From: a virus
Virus record (IMG/VR): IMGVR_UViG_3300037088_000364
Location: 1 to 56,254 of that record
Length of the DNA: 56,254 bases
Strand: one strand, 5' to 3'
A program made the translations under genes and the position numbers. Below the pieces are notes generated by a model that was not told the origin of the DNA, ran no database searches, and saw nothing but the letters and a program-made list of their open reading frames with translations. Shown piece after piece: positions 1-6,866 of this stretch; the stretch's first letter is position 1, and every line of letters starts with the position of its first letter.

Positions 1-62
1 GAGCCAGAGAAACCCCATATTCGCCGCAGCAATGTTGCGAATGTTGCGTCTCAAATCAAGTG
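1..62 (+). mobile_element. Right end of a second IS607-type element (partial, rest lies left of window)
   Basis: These 62 bases are identical to 24,373-24,434, the right end of the complete IS607/TnpB element in this window. The first two bases correspond to the last two bases of the tnpB stop codon, so a second tnpB copy probably ends at the window edge. The segment contains a TTCGC...GCGAA stem around an inner CGCA...TGCG stem, as expected for the 3' end of a TnpB guide (omega) RNA. The identity stops at base 62, where the flanking DNA begins; that flank would supply the guide. The contig may break here because the element is repeated. Confidence 0.85.
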
Positions 63-415
63 ATCCCCACTTTAATGGGCACCCATACTATAATCCACGC
101 TATTTAGCTGAACAGTGGGTGTTAAGTGTTCAGAGGTATTTAAGCAGCGATACAATTTTAGTTAATAGAAACGGTGGATTTATTCCATACCATGAGACTA
201 GAATTCTTTCAACAGTTGAGTCAGAGAGGTTGGCGTGGCCAGATAAGTTAGAGGATGAAATTATTACAATTGCTAAGTGGCCGGAAGGTCGGCATTATTA
301 TCTATGTAGCAATAAAGGTCATATTTTTGTACCTGATAAACACTCAACATTTGAAGCCGCAAAACAAGCAGCCCTTAACTATGTACCAGCCGACCAAATT
401 AGGAGTAAATGTTGA
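63..415 (+). pseudogene. 3' part of a phage gene interrupted by the upstream IS607-type element
   Basis: The open frame runs from inside the element end into about 117 codons of ordinary coding sequence ending in a stop at 413-415. No start codon with a ribosome site exists between the element end and the body, so the gene has lost its 5' part. The product is unrecognised and contains a KWPEGRHYYLCSNKGH segment. The stop overlaps the ribosome-binding region of the Thg1-like gene, so the two were probably co-transcribed. The 5' part should lie to the left of the missing element copy. Confidence 0.6.
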
Positions 416-1164
416 TGCCTGACCATTCTGAACTAGCAAAAAGAATAAAGTTAAACTATGAAAATCCGGCACGACATTATTTAACACGCCGGATACCTGT
501 AATTATAAGAGTTGATGGTCGTGCCTTTTCCACTTTCACTCGTCAATGTAATAGTCCGTTTGACCACGGTATCATGCGGTCTATGGTGATGGCTGCCAGG
601 GCGCTTGCGGATGATATGCAGGGTTGCAAGCTGGCCTATATTCAAAGTGACGAAGCAAGCTTTGTGCTAACAGATTATGATACTTTGACAACTGATGCTT
701 GGTTTGGATATAATCAATCAAAAGTGGAATCAGTATCAGCGTCCGTTTTTGGTGGCCACTTTAACAAGATGTTAAATGCCTTTGGTTTTTATAGTCGATC
801 CCCCGCTGCATTTGATGCTAGAGCCTTTAATATTCCTGAACAGGAAGTAGTAAACTATTTTCTCTGGCGAGCTACTGATTGGCAACGAAACTCTTTAAGT
901 CTTTATACACGTCAATTCTTTTCGCATTGTGATTTGCAAGGAAAGAATCGTACTGCAATGCACGAAATGCTTGCTGGAATAGGACAATGTTGGACTAAAG
1001 ATTTATCATATGAAGAAAAAAATGGCACGTTTATTGTTAAATCACACATAGCAGATGTGCCGTGGAGAATGCTATCAAATATTGAGCCACATTACAATGA
1101 TATCAAGGAACTATGGGAGTCAGCAAATGAACTATGCGATCTTAGTGAAACAACCACAGGTTGA
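415..1164 (+). CDS. Thg1-like 3'-5' nucleotidyltransferase (tRNA 5'-end repair)
   Basis: About 249 residues. Thg1 and Thg1-like proteins add nucleotides in the 3'-5' direction to tRNA 5' ends: G(-1) on tRNA-His in eukaryotes, templated repair of truncated tRNAs in bacteria and phages. The family motif IIRVDGRAFSTFTR with a metal-binding Asp lies near residue 30, and the second metal motif AYIQSDEASFVL follows near residue 85. I prefer ATG 415 to ATG 409 because the GGAG at 402-405 then has a 9-nt spacing. It overlaps the downstream gene by 38 nt. Its position just before a cluster of odd tRNAs suits tRNA maintenance. The substrate is not known from sequence. Confidence 0.85.
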   Translation: MPDHSELAKRIKLNYENPARHYLTRRIPVIIRVDGRAFSTFTRQCNSPFDHGIMRSMVMAARALADDMQGCKLAYIQSDEASFVLTDYDTLTTDAWFGYNQSKVESVSASVFGGHFNKMLNAFGFYSRSPAAFDARAFNIPEQEVVNYFLWRATDWQRNSLSLYTRQFFSHCDLQGKNRTAMHEMLAGIGQCWTKDLSYEEKNGTFIVKSHIADVPWRMLSNIEPHYNDIKELWESANELCDLSETTTG

Positions 1165-1402
1165 TAAGTTTTATCCGTTTTTTCTTTTCTACCACGAAAA
1201 ACGTAGTGTTGTAAAAGCTGCGTTTCTAAAATGCCGACGTGCCGCCCGCCGGATGGGATTTACGGATAAATTGATTGTAACACGTATTCCGGATATTGAC
1301 TTTGAACGGACAGAATTTCAGATTCTACAGAATACTAAGCGGGTAAAGACTCTTCGCCGCCTGAGTAGGCGCTTCTTGAAAATAATCAGTACCCCGGCTT
1401 GA
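1127..1402 (+). CDS. Hypothetical basic protein
   Basis: 91 residues, unrecognised. It starts inside the end of the Thg1-like gene, with GGGAG seven bases upstream of ATG 1127. The middle and C-terminal parts are rich in Arg and Lys (KCRRAARRMGF, RLSRRFLK), so nucleic-acid binding is possible. The frame continues upstream to 1055, but that start has no ribosome site. The next promoter overlaps its stop codon. Confidence 0.6.
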   Translation: MNYAILVKQPQVDKFYPFFLFYHEKRSVVKAAFLKCRRAARRMGFTDKLIVTRIPDIDFERTEFQILQNTKRVKTLRRLSRRFLKIISTPA

Positions 1403-1426
1403 CAATCTGAAAAATTGTGCTATGAT
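1399..1426 (+). promoter_or_regulatory. Promoter, leaderless type
   Basis: TTGACA at 1399-1404, 16-nt spacer, TATGAT at 1421-1426. ATG 1433 follows after six bases, so transcription should start at the start codon itself. Confidence 0.75.
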
Positions 1427-1432
1427 TGTAGT

Positions 1433-1654
1433 ATGACAACTTACTTTGACAAGTGGTGGCGGGCACTTGACATTTCTCACATGGAAAGTAATCGTCTTGA
1501 TACAATCAAGGAATTAGCACGCCTGGCGTGGCATAATGGCTATGAGACTTGTGCCAATGCTGCTATGCCTCTTGTGAGCGGTGTGTGGGATCGTGCGCAT
1601 GAGGCTGGTTGGGATGAAGCCCGCGATTATTATGCAATCCATGATTATGATTAA
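1433..1654 (+). CDS. Hypothetical protein, leaderless gene
   Basis: 73 residues, unrecognised; begins MTTYFDKWWRALD and is rich in Trp and acidic residues near the C terminus. The start is set by the promoter: ATG 1433 lies six bases after TATGAT and has no Shine-Dalgarno site. An in-frame ATG at 1415 lies upstream of the -10 box and cannot be in the transcript. It directly precedes the tRNA cluster, so its promoter may also drive the tRNAs. Confidence 0.65.
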   Translation: MTTYFDKWWRALDISHMESNRLDTIKELARLAWHNGYETCANAAMPLVSGVWDRAHEAGWDEARDYYAIHDYD

Positions 1655-1673
1655 AGTTTCTATAGGAATTTGG

Positions 1674-1741
1674 CGGGCCTTAGCTTAATAGGAGCACCGG
1701 GAGGAACCGGGAGGTTGTGGGTTTGAGTCCCACAGGCCCGA
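1674..1741 (+). tRNA. Atypical tRNA, anticodon unclear
   Basis: Perfect 7-bp acceptor stem CGGGCCT/AGGCCCG, T arm GTGGG-TTTGAGT-CCCAC, 3-bp D stem GCT/AGC and discriminator A. The anticodon arm is irregular: CCGG-GAGGAA-CCGG gives a 4-bp stem and no clear U33. C1-G72 and A73 would fit tRNA-Pro, but the loop does not allow a firm call. It could be degenerate or edited. No CCA is encoded. Confidence 0.55.
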
Positions 1742-1752
1742 TTTATAAATAT

Positions 1753-1840
1753 GGGTGATGTTCCTTGCGTGCGGCTGTAAACCGCTTGGCGTAAAAGATG
1801 CAAGGTGGCTGCCGAAAGGGTTCGATTCCTTCATTACCCA
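1753..1840 (+). tRNA. tRNA-Tyr (GTA)
   Basis: Acceptor GGGTGAT/ATTACCC with one G-U pair, anticodon loop CTGTAAA on a GCGG/CCGC stem, a long variable arm as in class II tRNA-Tyr, and T loop TTCGATT. Discriminator A at 1840. CCA is not encoded. One pair in the T stem is mismatched. Confidence 0.85.
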
Positions 1841-1844
1841 CTTG

Positions 1845-1917
1845 GGGCTCGTAGCTCAATTGGTAGAGCAAGCGGCTTTTAACCGCTAGGTCGCAGGTTC
1901 GATCCCTGCCGGGCTCA
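1845..1917 (+). tRNA. tRNA-Lys (TTT)
   Basis: Complete cloverleaf: acceptor GGGCTCG/CGGGCTC with wobble pairs, D arm GCTC...GAGC, anticodon loop CTTTTAA on AGCGG/CCGCT, T arm GCAGG-TTCGATC-CCTGC, discriminator A1917. The HNH gene's ATG begins after only two more bases (CT). Confidence 0.95.
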
Positions 1918-1919
1918 CT

Positions 1920-2399
1920 ATGAATTTGACTGAAGAACAAATTAAACGCTTTTATGGTTGCTACAAGAAAGGTTCATCTGATTCTTGTTGGTTGTGGGGC
2001 GGCGGTATAGACAGCGAAGGTTACGGTTATTTTTGTATAAATAATAAGCATTATCGAGCCCATCGCATTGCAGCATTTTTGGAGGGACTTATACTAACAG
2101 AAGTAATTCGTCATACTTGTGATGTTCCTAATTGTGTTAATCCAAATCATTTAAAATCGGGAACTCATAGTGATAATGTTTATGATCGGGTTCAACGAAA
2201 ACGAAGTGCAAAAGATATTAACAATGGTCGGGCTAAATTAAATTGGAGTCAAGTATTAGCAATTAGACTATCAAATAATAGTGTTTCAAGTTTAGCTCGA
2301 CAGTTTGATGTTGATCGAAAATCAATTAGAAATATTAGACAAAATAAAACTTGGCAGGGTAGACCAATGGAAGAGTCACGACACTCAAAATGTCGGTAG
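1920..2399 (+). CDS. HNH homing endonuclease (HNH_3 type) with C-terminal helix-turn-helix
   Basis: 159 residues. The N-terminal half has the HNH_3 pattern: CWLWGGGIDSEGYG, then AHR, HTCDVPNCVNPNHL and GTHSDN. The C-terminal third (LARQFDVDRKSIRNI) is a DNA-binding helix-turn-helix. The gene fills the space between tRNA-Lys and the next tRNA. Its ATG lies three bases after the tRNA-Lys discriminator, with no Shine-Dalgarno site. Its last 47 bases are also the 5' half of the following tRNA, so the C-terminal residues after TWQGR are read through tRNA sequence. Probably a selfish mobile gene that entered the cluster. Confidence 0.9.
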   Translation: MNLTEEQIKRFYGCYKKGSSDSCWLWGGGIDSEGYGYFCINNKHYRAHRIAAFLEGLILTEVIRHTCDVPNCVNPNHLKSGTHSDNVYDRVQRKRSAKDINNGRAKLNWSQVLAIRLSNNSVSSLARQFDVDRKSIRNIRQNKTWQGRPMEESRHSKCR

Positions 2400-2425
2400 T
2401 ATCGGTTCGAGTCCGATCCCTGCTA
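2353..2425 (+). tRNA. tRNA with anticodon CAA (Leu-type), short variable arm
   Basis: Acceptor GGCAGGG/CCCTGCT ending in a G1-U72 wobble, D stem GAC/GTC, anticodon stem CGACA/TGTCG with loop CTCAAAA, 5-nt variable region, T arm ATCGG-TTCGAGT-CCGAT, discriminator A. CAA reads leucine UUG, but bacterial tRNA-Leu normally has a long variable arm and this one does not. The 5' 47 bases overlap the HNH reading frame. Confidence 0.85.
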
Positions 2426-2431
2426 CTTAAT

Positions 2432-2505
2432 GGTGGGCTAGCCCAATGGAAGGAGGCATCACGCTTAGAACGTGAACAGTGAAGGTTCGAGTCCTTCGCC
2501 CACTA
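2432..2505 (+). tRNA. tRNA with anticodon TAG (Leu-type), short variable arm
   Basis: Acceptor GGTGGGC/GCCCACT with a G1-U72 wobble, D stem GCC/GGC, anticodon stem TCACG/CGTGA with loop CTTAGAA, variable region ACAGT, T arm GAAGG-TTCGAGT-CCTTC, discriminator A. The anticodon reads CUA (leucine), again with a class I variable loop. It is six bases after the previous tRNA. Confidence 0.85.
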
Positions 2506-2508
2506 TTG

Positions 2509-2580
2509 CGGAATGTCGTTCAATGGTTAGGACCGGACTCTTATAAGGCCCAGATGGTGGTTCGATTCCACCCATTCCGA
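2509..2580 (+). tRNA. tRNA-Ile (TAT)
   Basis: Acceptor CGGAATG/CATTCCG, D stem GTTC/GGAC, anticodon loop CTTATAA, T arm GGTGG-TTCGATT-CCACC, discriminator A2580. The anticodon stem has one A-C mismatch. TAT reads AUA codons, which suits the AT-rich genes around it. The deaminase ATG follows after CT. Confidence 0.85.
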
Positions 2581-2582
2581 CT

Positions 2583-2942
2583 ATGGCTCAAATTGATAAG
2601 TATTTTCGTATAGCACGTCAAGTAGCCCTTAAAGGTGATTGCAAGGAGGCTAATCGTCATTATCGTGTGGGGGCGGTCGGTATCCGCACCGATGGGGCAG
2701 TTGTTACCGCAAGCAACATTGTTTCTAGGACGCCTAATCCTCTCGCCCATGCCGAAGCACGGGTCACTAAGAAGCTTGATTGGGGAAGCACGGTCTATGT
2801 TGTCAGAATACATTCGGATGGCACCTTGGCCCTCGCCCGGCCTTGCAGGCGGTGTCAAGGGGCGATGCGGCTCCGGGGTGTGAAACGCTGCTACTATTCA
2901 ATTTCCGACTCGGAATGGGGTATTTTTAACTTGACAACTTGA
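2583..2942 (+). CDS. Cytidine/deoxycytidylate deaminase family protein
   Basis: 119 residues. The zinc motif of the family is complete: HAE at residues 56-58 (His ligand, catalytic Glu) and PCRRC at 87-91 (two Cys ligands). These enzymes turn cytosine nucleotides into uracil nucleotides; in phages a dCMP deaminase usually feeds dTMP synthesis. Substrate choice is not visible. The start codon lies three bases after the discriminator of tRNA-Ile and has no Shine-Dalgarno site. The -35 box of the next promoter overlaps its 3' end. Confidence 0.8.
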   Translation: MAQIDKYFRIARQVALKGDCKEANRHYRVGAVGIRTDGAVVTASNIVSRTPNPLAHAEARVTKKLDWGSTVYVVRIHSDGTLALARPCRRCQGAMRLRGVKRCYYSISDSEWGIFNLTT

Positions 2943-2958
2943 AACTTGATGGTAGGAT
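2931..2958 (+). promoter_or_regulatory. Promoter, leaderless type
   Basis: TTGACA 2931-2936, 16-nt spacer, TAGGAT 2953-2958; ATG 2965 lies six bases downstream. Confidence 0.75.
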
Positions 2959-2964
2959 TATAGT

Positions 2965-3264
2965 ATGGACAACTGGCAAGAATTACTCAATAAGGCTCCT
3001 GATGATTACTCTCGATATTGTATTCTTCGGGATGCCTATGAGGCTAGAATTCCTGAAATGAAACAAATGCGGCTGGAAGCCACTGCTGCTTTGGAGCATG
3101 GGGAATTTCAATTAGAGCAGTGGAAGAAGCGCATGGATAAATTGCGTAGAGATTGTGTTACTCTCTCGCAGAGTATTCAAACTTCAATAACTAATTTGGC
3201 TGAATTAAAGCAACTAATTGCCGAACGCGAATTATACAGGAGTGCCGATGGTACTAATTCTTAA
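2965..3264 (+). CDS. Hypothetical coiled-coil protein, leaderless gene
   Basis: 99 residues, unrecognised. Residues 35-90 are rich in Glu, Lys, Leu and Gln in a heptad-like pattern, so a coiled coil is likely. Start fixed by the promoter six bases upstream. It overlaps the next gene by 17 nt and heads an eight-gene, tightly overlapping run reaching about 6.2 kb. Confidence 0.7.
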   Translation: MDNWQELLNKAPDDYSRYCILRDAYEARIPEMKQMRLEATAALEHGEFQLEQWKKRMDKLRRDCVTLSQSIQTSITNLAELKQLIAERELYRSADGTNS

Positions 3265-3517
3265 AGCAAAGCATGGGGATTACCCCGTTTATGCCCGTAA
3301 TGAAGCTGAGCGAGATAAGGCATATCTTCATTTGTTTCGTGTGATGGATGAGTGGGGCTATTATGGTAATCCTGACGATCTTGATAGCGACCAAGAAATG
3401 TTTTACTACAAGGCAAAGGGTGGAGACATAAGGGCGATTATTAATCTTCTAAATATACGTAGCGACCAAGGCTATGAATATGAAGAGATTGAGATTATCC
3501 ATCCGGTGACACCATGA
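3248..3517 (+). CDS. Hypothetical protein
   Basis: 89 residues, unrecognised, acidic C-terminal half. ATG 3248 is preceded by CAGGAG at good spacing; an upstream in-frame ATG at 3218 has none. Its stop overlaps the next ATG (ATGA). Confidence 0.65.
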   Translation: MVLILKAKHGDYPVYARNEAERDKAYLHLFRVMDEWGYYGNPDDLDSDQEMFYYKAKGGDIRAIINLLNIRSDQGYEYEEIEIIHPVTP

Positions 3518-3804
3518 AGATCCCAAAATTGGACCTTGGAAAAGGATTTCTAGGCCCGGAGTTTTTTGGTTGCCATAACACAGGGATGCGAACGGCCATT
3601 TTTCATGCAAAAAATAATAAGTGGGTTGTCGGCCCGGAAATGTATGCCCGTATAGTTCTTAGAGAAGCGGGGCATTATAGCAACAAGAGATTGCATAAAT
3701 TCAACACCAGAATTGTCTATGTTTTCAAGGGACGTGGATCCGCGATAAAGAAGTTTAATGAACTTTGTAGCGAAATTATGGCGTGGAATGAGCAACAAGT
3801 ATGA
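3514..3804 (+). CDS. Hypothetical basic protein
   Basis: 96 residues, unrecognised, rich in Lys and Arg. Start and stop overlap both neighbours by four bases, so it is probably translated by coupling within the same operon. Confidence 0.65.
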   Translation: MKIPKLDLGKGFLGPEFFGCHNTGMRTAIFHAKNNKWVVGPEMYARIVLREAGHYSNKRLHKFNTRIVYVFKGRGSAIKKFNELCSEIMAWNEQQV

Positions 3805-4109
3805 AATGTATCTATCATTTAATTGATGATGTTTTTGACGCCGAGATCCTTTATTTCTTTACACCCGGAGATCCAGGCGTGCCTTATTACCCTGATGGGA
3901 GCGGCTGCCCGCCAACCCCACCAGAAGTAAATGTTTACGATGTAAAAATTCATCAAATTATTACACAATCTGGCATAGTAATTGCAGCTAAATGGTTAGC
4001 GGATAATGGTTGGATGAAATCTGCGAAAAATATTTTACTAAAAAAACTAGAAAATCTTGATCCAGATACAAAATTATGGTATAATTTAGTGGCTAATGCA
4101 AATGGATAA
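3801..4109 (+). CDS. Hypothetical protein
   Basis: 102 residues, unrecognised, with a Pro/Gly-rich patch (residues 24-43) and a Lys-rich tail. ATGA overlap with the upstream gene; the next gene starts 14 bases before its end. Confidence 0.6.
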   Translation: MKCIYHLIDDVFDAEILYFFTPGDPGVPYYPDGSGCPPTPPEVNVYDVKIHQIITQSGIVIAAKWLADNGWMKSAKNILLKKLENLDPDTKLWYNLVANANG

Positions 4110-4278
4110 GTGGTGGTTATCAAGTCCTCGAATGACGGTCGGAGTTAAAGTATCAAATGGTCTAATAGTCGAGGCAGCACCTATAGTACGAGTATTCATT
4201 GGTCAGTCATTTACTAATCTTCTTCGATGGATGAAACCCGACCAGAAAGTATTGTTAAATGATGCACCAAGAGATTGA
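4096..4278 (+). CDS. Hypothetical small protein
   Basis: 60 residues, unrecognised. Two starts are possible, ATG 4096 and ATG 4102; neither has a strong ribosome site and coupling to the upstream stop is likely. Overlaps the next gene by 20 nt. Confidence 0.5.
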   Translation: MQMDKWWLSSPRMTVGVKVSNGLIVEAAPIVRVFIGQSFTNLLRWMKPDQKVLLNDAPRD

Positions 4279-4696
4279 AACCGAGAATAAGCGACGATCA
4301 CTAATTACTGCAATTATGGCCCTTGTTAATACATTCGATACTGTTCAGGCGTGTATTCTCCTTAAAAATCTAGGTGGATACGAGCAGGATTTTTTTACAT
4401 TAAGAGGCACTGCCTTTCAGACTTCGGTTAGTAGTATGTTGAAGAGCGCAGATTGTTTTCGCCCGTTGACTGAAATTAATATAATCTTTGATGGGGGTCC
4501 AACGGAAATTGCGCGATATAAAGGAACTGTAGCAACTTTTATAGTAGACCGGGTACTCCGAGAAGTTTCTAAACACGGACTTAAATTTGTTAAAACTAAA
4601 TTAAATGATATTGTCGATTGGAAGAATAAAAGTTACGAAGAAGAGAAATCTGACGAATGGAACGATCTTGCTGCTGCTGAAAGGTATGCAGGATGA
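4259..4696 (+). CDS. Hypothetical protein
   Basis: 145 residues, unrecognised; mixed helical composition, Lys/Glu-rich C terminus (KNKSYEEEKSDEW). Start could be 4259 or 4262. Its stop overlaps the start of the AP2-HNH gene. Confidence 0.6.
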   Translation: MMHQEIETENKRRSLITAIMALVNTFDTVQACILLKNLGGYEQDFFTLRGTAFQTSVSSMLKSADCFRPLTEINIIFDGGPTEIARYKGTVATFIVDRVLREVSKHGLKFVKTKLNDIVDWKNKSYEEEKSDEWNDLAAAERYAG

Positions 4697-5184
4697 AACA
4701 GATACTACTCTCACAAGACAAGTTTGCTCTATTAGATGACCAAGATTATGATATCTTGATGAAATGGAAGTGGTATGCTGCTAAAATAGGATTTACATTC
4801 TACGCAAGACGAAAAACAAGCAGAAAAAATCCCCCACGAAAAACTATTTGTATGCATCAAACTATTGCTGAAAGAATGGGAATTCTAGGGGAGGTAGATC
4901 ATATAGATAGAAATGGACTAAATAATCAAAGAGATAATTTACGGTTAGCAACAGATTCTCAAAATTCTGCTCATCGAAGAAAATATAAAAATAATACATC
5001 TGGCTATAAAGGTGTTTCCCAATTTAAACATGGATCTAAATGGCGGGCTCAAATTCAAGTTGATAATAAATTTATTTCTTTAGGATTCTTTGATACTAAA
5101 ATAGATGCAGCAAAAGCATATAATGAAGCGGCTTTAAAATATTTTGGCGAGTTTGCCACTTTAAATGAGATTAAAGATGAATGA
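4693..5184 (+). CDS. AP2-domain HNH homing endonuclease
   Basis: 163 residues. A central HNH core (VDHIDRNGLNNQRDNLR) is followed by an AP2/ERF-type DNA-binding domain (NTSGYKGV, KWRAQI, AAKAYNEAALKYFGEFA). The N-terminal block (LLSQDKFALLDDQDYDIL) is shared with the copies at 6,867, 8,214 and 53,412, which form one paralogous family. It starts on an ATGA overlap and is inserted in a run of small genes without breaking them, as free-standing homing endonucleases often are. Confidence 0.9.
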   Translation: MKQILLSQDKFALLDDQDYDILMKWKWYAAKIGFTFYARRKTSRKNPPRKTICMHQTIAERMGILGEVDHIDRNGLNNQRDNLRLATDSQNSAHRRKYKNNTSGYKGVSQFKHGSKWRAQIQVDNKFISLGFFDTKIDAAKAYNEAALKYFGEFATLNEIKDE

Positions 5185-5470
5185 ACCAATTGTATACATG
5201 GCAACGAAATATGGGCTTGAAAAACTTCGAGTAATTAAACGCATTGATAACCAAAGTCTATGGGTTAAAGATAAGTTTCAAATTGAATTTAAGGTTTATG
5301 AAGAAAATATCTTTACAGATTTGAAAGAAGCTTATACCTGGATGAGAAAGTATCTTCGACGAAAACTTCATGATGCCAAACTTCAAGTTTCGACTGCTAA
5401 ACAAGATTTACATAATCTATACGCCAAATACAAGGAGCGAATACGTGAATTGGATAAAAGCAATCGGTAA
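5177..5470 (+). CDS. Hypothetical coiled-coil-like protein
   Basis: 97 residues, unrecognised; C-terminal half (YLRRKLHDAKLQVSTAKQDL) looks helical and coiled-coil-like. ATG 5177 overlaps the nuclease stop by eight bases; ATG 5165 is an alternative. Confidence 0.6.
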   Translation: MNEPIVYMATKYGLEKLRVIKRIDNQSLWVKDKFQIEFKVYEENIFTDLKEAYTWMRKYLRRKLHDAKLQVSTAKQDLHNLYAKYKERIRELDKSNR

Positions 5471-5807
5471 GATGAGTTGGGATGAGGTTACAGCTTTACA
5501 GCAAGCCCTTATCTTACGTAAACAACAACTTCGCGTCTTAGAGCCCAATGTCTATGCGGTTCGTCGGAAGGTTGATGGACAGTTTGAGTATCTTGGTTAT
5601 GATGACGGGGAATCCGAAGGTTGGGTGTCGTTGTCACATCCCACTGTAGCGATATATCCTTCTCACGGGGTCGCCGATTATGTACGGGGCCATCATGAGG
5701 GGTCTACAGTTATCACTATTCCAAAAGAAGAGTTTCGGACACTTCCCGCATTTGGACGACATCTAAAAATGGGAGTAGTTGACGAACGCGGTAATTATAA
5801 TGGCTAA
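5445..5807 (+). CDS. Hypothetical protein
   Basis: 120 residues from GTG 5445, chosen because AAGGAG lies just upstream at about eight bases; the frame is open further upstream but without a ribosome site. No recognised domain; contains a Tyr/Gly-rich central part. Confidence 0.6.
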   Translation: MNWIKAIGKMSWDEVTALQQALILRKQQLRVLEPNVYAVRRKVDGQFEYLGYDDGESEGWVSLSHPTVAIYPSHGVADYVRGHHEGSTVITIPKEEFRTLPAFGRHLKMGVVDERGNYNG

Positions 5808-6183
5808 CTATTACAAGTCTGGCAATGATTATATTGCTGTAGATTTTTCTCAAAAAGATCAAACTAAATGTTTCGTTTTTGGTCGGGGTCCAAAGATTCC
5901 CGGCGATATTGCTTCAATTGGAGAAACTTTATTTGAAATAAGACGGTTATCGGGCGCGATTAGACCTGAACTAGTCCCGATAGAATGGCAGGAGGCACTG
6001 GGTTTAGCGCCAGTCGTGATGCCTCCAGCGCTCCCACCACCCGCTTCGTCGGTGCCAGTGCCTCCTGTGGCGTGGGAACCGATAATAGTACAACCCGAAG
6101 AACCGAATTATTTTTGGTTTAATGCTGCCTGTCTGACAATAGTTTTAATTGTTGCCTTGACAAAGGCTTTTTTCATGGTATAG
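5800..6183 (+). CDS. Hypothetical membrane-anchored protein
   Basis: 127 residues. A soluble N-terminal part, a Pro-rich linker around residues 68-95, and a C-terminal hydrophobic segment (ACLTIVLIVALTKAFFMV) that looks like a tail anchor. ATG 5800 overlaps the previous gene's end; 5779 is an alternative. The promoter of the TatA gene lies inside its 3' end. Confidence 0.65.
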   Translation: MANYYKSGNDYIAVDFSQKDQTKCFVFGRGPKIPGDIASIGETLFEIRRLSGAIRPELVPIEWQEALGLAPVVMPPALPPPASSVPVPPVAWEPIIVQPEEPNYFWFNAACLTIVLIVALTKAFFMV

Positions 6184-6184
6184 T
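6157..6184 (+). promoter_or_regulatory. Promoter of the tatA-like gene, leaderless type
   Basis: TTGACA 6157-6162, 16-nt spacer, TATAGT 6179-6184; ATG 6191 six bases downstream. It sits inside the coding end of the preceding gene. Confidence 0.75.
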
Positions 6185-6190
6185 TATAAT

Positions 6191-6334
6191 ATGAAGCTTG
6201 CGGAAATTCTTATCCTGGCCTTCGTCGCTTTGCTCCTATTCGGTAATAGACTGCCAAATATGATGCGAAGTCTAGGGCAAGGAATCCGTGAATTCAAGAA
6301 GGGAATTGATGATGACCCAAGTAGTCGCGTATAA
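6191..6334 (+). CDS. tatA: TatA/TatE-like twin-arginine translocase subunit (47 aa)
   Basis: The product has the compact TatA layout: a short N terminus, one membrane helix (EILILAFVALLLF), the FGN-R-LP hinge (FGNRLPNMMRSLG), an amphipathic helix (GIREFKKG) and an acidic tail (DDDP). TatA forms the pore-like assembly of the Tat system, which exports folded proteins with twin-arginine signals. At 47 residues it is shorter than most cellular TatA but retains all core elements. It has its own leaderless promoter. A candidate substrate is encoded at 46,006. TatB or TatC is not seen in this window, so it would act with host TatC. Confidence 0.85.
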   Translation: MKLAEILILAFVALLLFGNRLPNMMRSLGQGIREFKKGIDDDPSSRV

Positions 6335-6668
6335 CGTATGTATTCACGGCCGCAATGGTGAAGAGTATATTTGTACTGTAGTCGAATGTCCACCGGCCTT
6401 TTCTGATATTAAGCATATTCTCGAATATGAAGTTGATGGCCTAAAGAAGGACGCTCATATTCTAATGAACCAAGAGAGCAATCCGGATACGAATTATCGG
6501 ATTGGTCGAACTTGGAATCGAGTGGAAGAGTTGACACGACTGATTAGCTTTTTCAATCTCTCTACTCTCGAAGAGCCCAAGTCTCTTCCTTACAATGTCA
6601 CCGTGATGCTGGGTGGTCAGCCGGTTGGTACAATCGCTGCTATCCCAGTGCCCGTTTATAGGATTTGA
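6309..6668 (+). CDS. Hypothetical protein
   Basis: 119 residues, unrecognised. Starts inside the tatA-like gene (ATG 6309 or 6312, after GAAGGGA), so translation is probably coupled. Mixed alpha/beta composition, C terminus Pro/Val-rich. Confidence 0.6.
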   Translation: MMTQVVAYNVCIHGRNGEEYICTVVECPPAFSDIKHILEYEVDGLKKDAHILMNQESNPDTNYRIGRTWNRVEELTRLISFFNLSTLEEPKSLPYNVTVMLGGQPVGTIAAIPVPVYRI

Positions 6669-6853
6669 AATACCTTGGTCGGATGTTTGAAGTTGGCATT
6701 TACGACGACAGGCAAGTAGACTTCCGTGGTGCAATTGATGACTATCTTTTAGTAACGCCTCTTGTGATCCACACTATCTCGGTACAAGCTCTCCAGCGAA
6801 GGCTCTGCAATCCGCGCCCCGTTGCCAGCATTGTAATTACGTCCGAATCGTAA
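6665..6853 (+). CDS. Hypothetical small protein
   Basis: 62 residues if started at TTG 6665, which overlaps the previous stop and follows AGGA; ATG 6683 is an alternative. Unrecognised. Confidence 0.5.
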   Translation: MKYLGRMFEVGIYDDRQVDFRGAIDDYLLVTPLVIHTISVQALQRRLCNPRPVASIVITSES

Positions 6854-6866
6854 TGGAGCTTCTTTT

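Noticed and set aside
1-62. Terminal redundancy of a linear phage genome
   Set aside because: The repeat partner is internal (24.4 kb) and is the end of a transposon, not the other window end.
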